Source: Thermococcus sp. (GTDB lineage Archaea > Methanobacteriota_B > Thermococci > Thermococcales > Thermococcaceae). Taken from it: a stretch of 11,437 nt of DNA. A program made the translations under genes and the position numbers. Each line of letters starts with the position of its first letter. Position 1 is the first letter of the stretch. The DNA is taken from positions 1-11,437 of the forward strand of contig NZ_JAMONU010000093.1 of NCBI RefSeq assembly GCF_027066465.1, given 5' to 3'. This document shows positions 6,127-11,437 of the stretch, piece by piece. The notes under the pieces are model-generated. The model was given only the letters and a program-made list of their open reading frames with translations, made no database searches and was not told where the DNA came from.

Positions 6127-6932
6127 TCCCCAACACCCGGGAGCCTTCCGCAGAAGTCACGGATAATCCTGGCGAGGGCCTCCGGCTTTTCGTAGGGGAG
6201 CATGTGACCGGCGTTCGGCAGTTTGATGAGACGGGCGTTCAAAAGCTCGGCAACCCTCTCGGCTTCTGCCGGGGGAGTAACACTGTCGTCTTCGCCAACG
6301 ACAACTGTTGCTACGGTCTTAACCTTCGGAGCGTAGTCATAAGCCCTGTACTCGAACGTGGACGGGTTCTTGAAGCTTTGAGGTGGGAGGGATTCAATGT
6401 ATCCGGCGTTCTCCTCCACGAACTCCTCATAAACCTCTTCTGGAGTTGAAGGGCTGAAAAATAGCTTTCTGTAGAGCCTTCTTGTGAGGAAGTTGTTGGA
6501 AAACAGGAGGGGCTTCCATATCCAGCTCGGGAGGTGAAGTATCATGAAGTCCGTGAAATCCTTCCTAAGCTCCAGCGGGGGGCTTATCAGAAGAGTTCCC
6601 CAAACCGGAGACCTCGAGCAGAGCATCAGCGCTATCATTGTCCCGTAGCTGTGGCCAACGAGAACGGCTTTGTTCGGCTCAATTCCAAGCTCTCTGATGA
6701 GAAGCTCAACATCCCTTACGTGGTCGAGCATCGTGAACCTCTCGGGCTTCTCCGAGGAGCCGTAGCCGCGGAAGTCGAGCGCTACTGCAAGGAAGTTTCC
6801 CTTCAGCATCTCAATTACTCGAGCCCAGTTCAAAGCCCTCCCGGGAATGCCGTGGAGAAAAATTAAGGGGCGTCCTCTTCCCCGTATCTCGTAGTGTATT
6901 TTCACGCCGTCAAAAGAGCTGAAGAAGGGCAT
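6123..6932 (-). CDS. Alpha/beta-fold hydrolase
   Basis: This 269-residue protein is a typical single-domain alpha/beta hydrolase with no signal peptide, so it should be cytoplasmic. The oxyanion-hole motif is HGIPG (27-31), the nucleophile elbow is GHSYG with Ser95, the acid is Asp216 in GEDDSVTP, and the catalytic His243 lies in NAGHMLPYEKP. A cap region is likely between about 120 and 200 (rich in aromatic and Phe/Leu residues). The substrate cannot be told from sequence; esterase, lipase-like or C-C hydrolase activity are all possible. The start is ATG at 6932, one base beyond the glyS stop. Its ribosome binding site GGAGG-GTGA lies in the last glyS codons. Being cotranscribed with glyS, it is probably expressed constitutively. 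Confidence 0.9.
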   Translation of the reverse strand: MPFFSSFDGVKIHYEIRGRGRPLIFLHGIPGRALNWARVIEMLKGNFLAVALDFRGYGSSEKPERFTMLDHVRDVELLIRELGIEPNKAVLVGHSYGTMIALMLCSRSPVWGTLLISPPLELRKDFTDFMILHLPSWIWKPLLFSNNFLTRRLYRKLFFSPSTPEEVYEEFVEENAGYIESLPPQSFKNPSTFEYRAYDYAPKVKTVATVVVGEDDSVTPPAEAERVAELLNARLIKLPNAGHMLPYEKPEALARIIRDFCGRLPGVGE

Positions 6933-6933
6933 T

Positions 6934-8646
6934 TCACCCTCCTCCGAAAATCAGCTCCCTGAGCTTTGAAGGTAGCTCCTCGATGCTCACCCTTACCTGC
7001 TCCCTCGTGTCGCGGTCGCGAATCGTCACCGTGTTGTCCTCGGGCGTCTGGTTGTCGATGGTCACGCAGTAGGGCGTGCCAATCTCGTCGTATCTCATAT
7101 AACGCCTTCCGATTGTGTCCTTCTCGTCATAGACTACTATGAAGCCCGCCTTCTGGAGCTTCCTGAAGACGTCGTAGGCTATGCTCTTCAGCGGCTCCTT
7201 GGCGACGAGCGGGAGGACTGCGACTTCAATCGGCGCCATGTCCTTCTTCAGCCTGAGGTACGTCCTGTCCTCCTCGATGACGAGGCTGTTCTCGAGGAGC
7301 AGGTAGAAGGGTCTGTCTATTCCGAAACTCGGCTCGAGGACGTGCGGGACTATCTTCTCGCCGGTAATCTTCTCTTCAACTTCATTAATTATGAAGTCGT
7401 CCCTCTCAAGCTCGTAGCCCTCTATCGTGATTTTGCCCTCCTTCTCGAGTATTTCGACCAGCTCACGCTTTTTTTCTTCATTCCAGCTCTTAATGAGTTC
7501 GTTTATCCTCTTGGCGTCTTTCCTCAGCTTCGGGCCAACACGCTTGAGGTTGAGGGAAACCTCAAGCTTCCTCACGATTTTCGGCTCGTCGTAGTGGATT
7601 AGCACAGTCAAATCCGCCCCGCTCTCGCGCATGTGCCTGCTTAAGTCGTAGTCGCCGCGGTTGGCTATACCGACGCACTCCACCCAGCCGAAGCGTTCGC
7701 TGTGAACCTCGGCATCCCACGTATCGCGCGAGTAGTGGGCGCGCTCCTCCGGCAGTTGCTGGCGGAAGCGTATCCTGTCCTCGGGAATGCCGATGTCGAG
7801 GAGGGTCCTCTTGACCATGACCATGTAGTAGGCGAAGAATGTGTTCATGATGTAGCCTTTCTTTACCGCCTCCTCGGCCGTCATTTCAATCTCGCCAAGG
7901 CCTTTGAGCTGGTGCTCTATCGGGTAGAGTCTCAAGACCTCGTCCTTGACCTCGTCGAAGTGGGGGTGTTCGGTTTCCTTCGGGTTGAAGAATATCTCGG
8001 CTTCCGCCTGCGTGAACTCCCTGAGCCTCAACATTCCCTGTCTCGGTGAAATCTCGTTTCTGTAAGCCTTTCCAATCTGGAAGACGCCGAAGGGGAGCCT
8101 GTTCCTCGCGAAGGCGTTCAGTCTTTTGAAGTTCACGAATATACCCTGGGCAGTTTCTGGCCTCAGGTAGCCCTTCTGGTCGCCGTAGGGGCCGATTTTC
8201 GTCTCGAACATGAGGTTGAAGTACCACACATCGGACAGCTCGCCGCCGCACTCCGGACAGCGAATATCGTGCTCCCTGATGAGCTTTGTGAGTTCCTCAG
8301 CAGATAATCCCTCCACATCCTTTCCCAGGGCTTCCTCGATGAGGTGGTCGGCTCTAAATCTGGCGCCGCACTTCTTACATTCAACGAGCGGGTCAACGAA
8401 CTTCTCCACGTGTCCGCTAGCTATGAAGACCTTCTCCGGCGTTATGTCCGGCGTTTCGAGCTCGAAGAAGCCCTCCCTCTGGAAGGCCTCTCTTATCTTC
8501 CGCTCTATCTTCCTCTTTATCGTCGCGCCGAGAGGACCGTAGTCGTAGAATCCGCGTGAACCGCCGTAGATTTCAAAGCTACCCCACGCGAAGCCCCGCC
8601 TCCTCATGAGGTCCTGGAGAATCTCGTATTTATCAGGCTCTCCCAT
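6934..8646 (-). CDS. glyS: Glycyl-tRNA synthetase (class II, archaeal/eukaryotic type)
   Basis: This 570-residue, single-chain homodimer-type enzyme charges tRNA-Gly. Visible parts are the N-terminal FAWGSFEIYGGSRGFYDYGPLG block (19-40) and four cysteines in two CxxC pairs (Cys90/93, Cys130/133) that probably bind zinc in the inserted domain. Motif 2 spans about 187-219, with Arg196-Asn-Glu followed by SPRQGMLRLREFTQAE. Motif 3 is PSFGIDRPFYLLLE (439-452), and the anticodon-binding domain covers about 472-566 (GTPYCVTID, NTVTIRDRDTREQ). The length is full for archaea. The start is ATG at 8646 with GGTGAT five bases upstream and a TATA box about 38 bases away. It leads an operon with the hydrolase, DUF402 and DUF167 genes, and is divergent from the LSm gene. 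Confidence 0.97.
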   Translation of the reverse strand: MGEPDKYEILQDLMRRRGFAWGSFEIYGGSRGFYDYGPLGATIKRKIERKIREAFQREGFFELETPDITPEKVFIASGHVEKFVDPLVECKKCGARFRADHLIEEALGKDVEGLSAEELTKLIREHDIRCPECGGELSDVWYFNLMFETKIGPYGDQKGYLRPETAQGIFVNFKRLNAFARNRLPFGVFQIGKAYRNEISPRQGMLRLREFTQAEAEIFFNPKETEHPHFDEVKDEVLRLYPIEHQLKGLGEIEMTAEEAVKKGYIMNTFFAYYMVMVKRTLLDIGIPEDRIRFRQQLPEERAHYSRDTWDAEVHSERFGWVECVGIANRGDYDLSRHMRESGADLTVLIHYDEPKIVRKLEVSLNLKRVGPKLRKDAKRINELIKSWNEEKKRELVEILEKEGKITIEGYELERDDFIINEVEEKITGEKIVPHVLEPSFGIDRPFYLLLENSLVIEEDRTYLRLKKDMAPIEVAVLPLVAKEPLKSIAYDVFRKLQKAGFIVVYDEKDTIGRRYMRYDEIGTPYCVTIDNQTPEDNTVTIRDRDTREQVRVSIEELPSKLRELIFGGG

Positions 8647-8680
8647 GCTCTATCACCTGAGAGTTGAGCGGGATAATTTC

Positions 8681-8688
8681 ATAAAAAG
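8681..8688 (-). promoter_or_regulatory. TATA box of the glyS operon
   Basis: CTTTTTAT on the minus strand is centred about 38 bases before the glyS ATG, predicting a short leader that contains GGTGAT. It lies back to back with the LSm promoter, about 50 bases away. Confidence 0.55.
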
Positions 8689-8734
8689 GTTTTGGGATTT
8701 AACGAAGCTCCGCAATGTTGAAAAACGGAAAGAG

Positions 8735-8741
8735 TTATAAA
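8735..8741 (+). promoter_or_regulatory. TATA box of LSm-L37e operon
   Basis: TTATAAA is preceded by a purine-rich CGGAAAGAG that suits a BRE. It predicts transcription from about 8763, leaving a leader of about 30 bases before the LSm ATG, longer than most others here. Confidence 0.65.
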
Positions 8742-8792
8742 CCGTTCTCGTCGTTTAGGCTATGAGCTTTGATTGTTTGGAGGTGCGTGAAA

Positions 8793-9023
8793 ATGGCGGA
8801 AAGACCACTCGATGTTATTCACAAGTCTCTTGACAAGGACGTCCTCGTGCTCCTCAAGAGGGGTGGCGAGTTTAGGGGCAGGCTTATCGGTTATGATATC
8901 CACCTGAACGTGGTTCTGGCGGACGCCTCGCTCATGCAGGACGGCGAGGAGGTTAAAAAGTACGGTAAAATCGTCATCAGGGGAGACAACGTTCTGGCAA
9001 TCTCCCCGGTTGAGATAGAGTGA
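8793..9023 (+). CDS. Sm-like archaeal RNA-binding protein (LSm/SmAP1)
   Basis: This encodes 76 residues, a bare Sm fold that assembles into a heptameric ring and binds uridine-rich RNA. Sm1 spans about 14-45 (VLVLLKRGGEFRGRLIGYD, with the uridine-contacting residues His37 and Asn39 in DIHLN). Sm2 is GKIVIRGDNVLAI (58-70), including the Arg-Gly-Asp-Asn typical of the binding pocket. The ATG at 8793 was chosen because GGAGGTG lies seven bases upstream and known SmAP1 proteins start MAERPLD-like. An in-frame TTG at 8769 lies before that site and is rejected. The L37e gene follows after 16 bases, and this LSm-L37e pairing is widely conserved in Euryarchaeota. It probably acts in RNA metabolism alongside translation. 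Confidence 0.96.
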   Translation: MAERPLDVIHKSLDKDVLVLLKRGGEFRGRLIGYDIHLNVVLADASLMQDGEEVKKYGKIVIRGDNVLAISPVEIE

Positions 9024-9039
9024 TTGGCGGGGTGATACA

Positions 9040-9228
9040 ATGGGAGCCGGAACCGCGCCGAAGGGCAAGCGCAACAGTACCCCTACCCACATCAGGTGCA
9101 GGCGCTGTGGTAGGAGGGCCTTCAACGTCAAGAAGGGCTACTGCGCCGCATGTGGCTTCGGCAGGAGCAGGAGAATGAGAAAATACCGCTGGAGCCACAA
9201 GTGGAAGAAGAAGAGGAACCTCCTCTGA
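9040..9228 (+). CDS. rpl37e: 50S ribosomal protein L37e
   Basis: This encodes a very basic 62-residue protein of standard archaeal length. One zinc finger is formed by Cys20/Cys23 (CRRC) and Cys35/Cys38 (CAAC). The N-terminal GAGTAPKGKRNSTPTHIRC and the C-terminal KYRWSHKWKKKRNLL are characteristic of L37e, which sits in the large subunit and contacts 23S rRNA. The ATG at 9040 follows GGGGTGAT by three to four bases. The gene is transcribed with LSm, and a T-rich terminator begins right after its stop. Confidence 0.98.
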   Translation: MGAGTAPKGKRNSTPTHIRCRRCGRRAFNVKKGYCAACGFGRSRRMRKYRWSHKWKKKRNLL

Positions 9229-9230
9229 AC

Positions 9231-9245
9231 CCTTTTTCTTTTGTT
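9231..9245 (+). terminator. T-rich terminator of LSm-L37e
   Basis: CCTTTTTCTTTTGTT starts two bases after the L37e stop codon with no hairpin. It is a clear archaeal T-tract terminator separating this operon from the MATE gene. Confidence 0.7.
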
Positions 9246-9289
9246 TCATCATGTCCTCTTCTGTGCACCCCTTCACGGAACCGTAACCC

Positions 9290-9296
9290 TTATTAA
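9290..9296 (+). promoter_or_regulatory. Probable TATA box of MATE gene
   Basis: TTATTAA is centred about 41 bases before the MATE ATG, predicting a start near 9318 and a leader of about 15 bases. A short dyad ACGG-AA-CCGT (9275-9284) lies just upstream, where an activator or repressor could bind, but it is only 4 bp per arm. Confidence 0.45.
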
Positions 9297-9333
9297 CTAA
9301 AATGCTCTTTTGCTCGTTTAGAGGGGCATCTTA

Positions 9334-10734
9334 ATGATTCTCCGCAACGAGACCCAGCGGAGGATATGGCGGCTTGCATGGCCGGCGATAATAGCGAACA
9401 TATCCCAGACGATGCTCAACTTAGTTGACACTCTCATGGTCGGCCACGTGAGTGCCTTAGCTATAGCCGCAGTGGGCCTCGGCGGGCAGGTCAGCTGGTT
9501 TATGTTCCCGATTATGATGTCGGTTTCCGTTGGAACCCTCGCCCTCGTCGCACGCGCGGTAGGTGCAAAGGAGTTCAAAAGGGCTGAGCTCGTTCTCGAA
9601 CAAAGTCTCTATATTGCCTTTCTCCTCGGAATCCCCGTCCTGCTTTTCGGCTGGTTCTTCGGCGACGACGTGCTGAGAATCATGGGCGCGAAGGGAGAGC
9701 TCTTGAGCCTCGCCTACGCCTACCTCAAGGTCGTTTTCCTGTTCTATCCCGTCCGCTTCGTGGTCTTTACGATAAACTCCGCCCTCAGGGGAGCCGGCGA
9801 TACAAAGACCCCGATGAAGGTAGGAATCCTGATGAACGTCCTCAACGCGCTCTTCGACTACCTTCTAATCTACGGAAAGCTCGGCTTTCCGAGGCTCGGA
9901 GCCGTTGGGGCGGCCTGGGCCTCTGGAATCGGTATAAGCTCGGCACTCGTTGTTCTCCTTGTTCTTCTGTTCTCGAACAGGCTCATCCTTAAGTTTGAGC
10001 CGAGCTGGCGCTTCAAATGGGACATCGTGGAGAGAATCGTCCGCATAGGCACACCGACGCTCGTTGAGAGGAGCCTCTTCAGCTTCTACAACTTCCTTTA
10101 CATGAGCATAGTCACACGCTTCGGCGACGTGGCTCTGGCGGCGCACCAGATAGGACTCAGGATTGAGAGCATCGCCTATATGCCGGCGTTCGGCTTCAAC
10201 GTCGCAACATCGGCTTTGGTCGGTCAGAACCTCGGCGCCGGAAAGCCGGAGGAGGCTGAGCGGACAGTTTATGAAGCTATGAAGATGGCCGGTCTTTTCA
10301 TGGGCGTCATGGGTGCGGTGCTAATCCTCTTCCCGCGCTACCTCGTCATGCCCTTCCTCAACCCGAACGACCCGAACTACGGGGAGGTTCTCCACCTCGC
10401 GAGCATCTACCTCATAATCGTTGGCGTGAGCGAGGTTCCCCTTGGATGGGTCTTCGTTCTCAGCGGGGCTTTAAGGGGAGCTGGAGATACGAAGAGTCCG
10501 ATGTACGTAACCGCGATAAGCAAGCTCCTCTTCAGAATTATCCCGGCCTACCTTCTCGGCTTCGGATTCTCGATTCCGAGCTTTCACCTGCTCGGATTCG
10601 CGTTCCCGGGCTTTACCTTCGAGGGTCTCGGCGTTATAGCCGCGTGGATTGCGATGAGCCTCGAGACCTTCACGAGCGCAGGAATGTACTGGTGGATTTT
10701 CAAGAAAGGAAAGTGGAAGCACGTGAAGGTGTGA
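9334..10734 (+). CDS. MATE-family multidrug efflux transporter
   Basis: This 466-residue integral membrane protein has about 12 hydrophobic segments. MATE proteins export drugs or other organic cations in exchange for Na+ or H+. The family signature is visible twice, showing the internal duplication of two six-helix halves: ALRGAGDTKTPM at 150-161 and ALRGAGDTKSPM at 379-390. Helix 1 carries Asp32 in LVDTLMVGH, matching the conserved TM1 acidic residue of archaeal MATEs that is implicated in cation coupling. A second-half match is LAAHQIGLRIESIAYMPAFGF (268-288). The C-terminus is short and basic (KKGKWKHVK), probably cytoplasmic. The start is the ATG at 9334, with a weak GAGGGG about eight bases upstream. 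The natural substrate is not predictable. No terminator is evident before the vapB promoter 8 bases downstream. Confidence 0.93.
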   Translation: MILRNETQRRIWRLAWPAIIANISQTMLNLVDTLMVGHVSALAIAAVGLGGQVSWFMFPIMMSVSVGTLALVARAVGAKEFKRAELVLEQSLYIAFLLGIPVLLFGWFFGDDVLRIMGAKGELLSLAYAYLKVVFLFYPVRFVVFTINSALRGAGDTKTPMKVGILMNVLNALFDYLLIYGKLGFPRLGAVGAAWASGIGISSALVVLLVLLFSNRLILKFEPSWRFKWDIVERIVRIGTPTLVERSLFSFYNFLYMSIVTRFGDVALAAHQIGLRIESIAYMPAFGFNVATSALVGQNLGAGKPEEAERTVYEAMKMAGLFMGVMGAVLILFPRYLVMPFLNPNDPNYGEVLHLASIYLIIVGVSEVPLGWVFVLSGALRGAGDTKSPMYVTAISKLLFRIIPAYLLGFGFSIPSFHLLGFAFPGFTFEGLGVIAAWIAMSLETFTSAGMYWWIFKKGKWKHVKV

Positions 10735-10742
10735 CGGGAACG

Positions 10743-10773
10743 TTTATATCTCTGTAATGCGTTTCTGTAAACG
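10743..10773 (+). promoter_or_regulatory. vapBC promoter with candidate VapB operator
   Basis: TTTATAT (10743-10749) is centred 36 bases before the vapB ATG. Over the predicted transcript start lies an inverted repeat CGTTT-CTGT-AAACG (10760-10773), and TCTGTAA is repeated directly at 10751-10757 and 10764-10770. This is where the antitoxin's ribbon-helix-helix domain would be expected to bind for autoregulation. Confidence 0.55.
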
Positions 10774-10781
10774 GTGGTTGT

Positions 10782-11003
10782 ATGGCGGTCATAAGCGTCC
10801 GCGTTCCCGACGAGCTTAAGAAGAAGATGAAGAAGTACGACATCAACTGGAGCGAGGAGATACGGCGGTTCATAGCGACGAGGATAAGCGAGGAGGAAAA
10901 AAAGCGGACACTCGAGATGATGCACGAGTTGCTCGCGGATGGAACGCCAGCCAAGACAGGAACCGCAAAAAGATACGTGAGGGAGGACCGTGATAGTAAT
11001 TGA
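10782..11003 (+). CDS. vapB: VapB-type ribbon-helix-helix antitoxin
   Basis: This encodes 73 residues. The N-terminus VISVRVPDELKKKMKKY (3-19) followed by INWSEEIRRFI (21-31) is a ribbon-helix-helix DNA-binding domain. The charged C-terminal half (about 36-73) would wrap the toxin. VapB proteins neutralise VapC nucleases and repress their own operon. The ATG at 10782 follows GGTGGT by about three bases and sits 36 bases from the TATA box. The reading frame overlaps the start of vapC by 14 bases, and the vapC binding site GGGAGG lies within the last vapB codons, a typical antitoxin-first arrangement. Length and layout are intact, so the pair is probably functional. Confidence 0.88.
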   Translation: MAVISVRVPDELKKKMKKYDINWSEEIRRFIATRISEEEKKRTLEMMHELLADGTPAKTGTAKRYVREDRDSN

Positions 11004-11388
11004 CGCCTCCGTTCTGGCGAAGTACGTCCTCCTCGAGCCGGGCTGGGAGGAAGTGGAGAAACTCCTGATGGGCGACGCCGTTTCGCTGGACTACGCCCTC
11101 GCGGAGGTCTCCAACGCCCTCTGGAAGCACCACATCCTTTACGGGGAGATATCGCGAGAGGAATTTGAGAGGCGGTCAAAGGTAATTGACTTCCTCCCGA
11201 ACGTCCTTATCCTCGAAGATGGAACCAACTACCTAACGGAGGCAAGGAAAATAGCGGTCGAGCACCGCATACCAATCTACGACGCCCTCTACATCGCCCA
11301 GGCCCTCAAGCACGGAAAGCTCGCGACGGCCGATGAGAAACAGGGAAAAATAGCGGAAAAGCTCGGCGTTGAGGTGGTTTACCTCTAA
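10990..11388 (+). CDS. vapC: VapC-type PIN-domain toxin ribonuclease
   Basis: This encodes 132 residues forming one complete PIN domain. The acidic metal-binding residues are in place: Asp5 in VIDASV, Glu39 in LAEVSNALW, Asp98 in IYDALYIA and Asp115 in ATADE. VapC toxins cut RNA (often tRNA or rRNA) in a Mg2+-dependent way, and the target here is unknown. The start is GTG at 10990, inside vapB, with GGGAGG three bases upstream, and no better start exists. Its stop (TAA, 11386-11388) overlaps the stop of a converging minus-strand gene. The pair is inferred to be a stress-linked toxin-antitoxin module of a type abundant in hyperthermophiles. Confidence 0.92.
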   Translation: MIVIDASVLAKYVLLEPGWEEVEKLLMGDAVSLDYALAEVSNALWKHHILYGEISREEFERRSKVIDFLPNVLILEDGTNYLTEARKIAVEHRIPIYDALYIAQALKHGKLATADEKQGKIAEKLGVEVVYL

Positions 11389-11437
11389 AGCGCCGAGACG
11401 TGGAAGATTGCCTCCATCGCCCTTCCGAAGAGGTAGC
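11385..11437 (-). CDS. 3' end of an unidentified convergent gene (partial)
   Basis: On the minus strand, the frame entering from the window edge reads YLFGRAMEAIFHVSAL and stops at TAG (11387-11385). Codon choice is like that of the neighbouring genes, and the frame is the natural one for a gene converging on vapC, whose stop codon it overlaps by two bases. Only 16 codons are visible, so I cannot name the product, and a chance open frame is possible. Confidence 0.45.
   Translation of the reverse strand, partial: YLFGRAMEAIFHVSAL

Noticed and set aside
9228..9285. Possible C/D-box guide RNA on the minus strand (ATGATGA near 9246-9254)
   Set aside because: A C-box-like sequence is present, but no D box (CTGA) follows at a suitable distance and no internal C'/D' pair exists.
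8752..9321. TCGTTTAG shared by the leader regions of LSm and MATE
   Set aside because: It is eight bases at different distances from the two TATA boxes (about 14 and 21), so probably chance.

Overview
The window reads as ordinary chromosome of a hyperthermophilic euryarchaeon of the Thermococcales, most likely Thermococcus. Archaeal-only or archaeal-type genes (pelota, tetrameric archaeal GAPDH, one-piece class II glycyl-tRNA synthetase, Sm-like protein next to ribosomal protein L37e) sit behind TATA-box promoters, with short leaders, GGTGAT/GGAGG-type ribosome binding sites and T-tract terminators. GC content is moderately high. I found no tRNA, rRNA, CRISPR array, insertion sequence or origin, and no gene-free stretch over 300 bases.

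Layout. Bases 79-2728 (minus strand) hold a membrane-anchored exported protein of unknown function, pelota (ribosome rescue) and a CinA/MoaB-like protein, each with its own promoter. At 2884-3891 (plus) lies GAPDH, divergent from the CinA-like gene. Its promoter has an inverted repeat resembling the Thermococcales glycolytic motif, placed where an activator site would be. GAPDH converges on a minus-strand cluster at 3935-8646. In transcription order this is glyS, an alpha/beta hydrolase, a DUF402 protein, a DUF167 protein and an archaeal AAA+ ATPase with a nuclease-like DUF234 tail. The first four are tightly packed with start/stop overlaps and look like one operon. The ATPase has its own promoter, predicted leaderless, with a dense nest of GATTAGTA/TACTAATC palindromes between its TATA box and start codon.

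Divergent from glyS are LSm and L37e (8793-9228, plus), ended by a T-rich terminator. Then come a MATE-family multidrug/sodium-type exporter (9334-10734) and a VapBC toxin-antitoxin pair (10782-11388). The right edge clips the 3' end of a convergent minus-strand gene.

Functionally, the window mixes core translation and RNA quality control (pelota, GlyRS, LSm, L37e), central carbon metabolism (GAPDH) and accessory genes (ATPase-DUF234, MATE, VapBC). The most interesting signals are regulatory: the operator nest at the ATPase start and the candidate glycolytic-regulator site at GAPDH. No clear new multi-gene system is visible. Coordinates and motifs were read by eye, and families were assigned from remembered motifs, not database searches.
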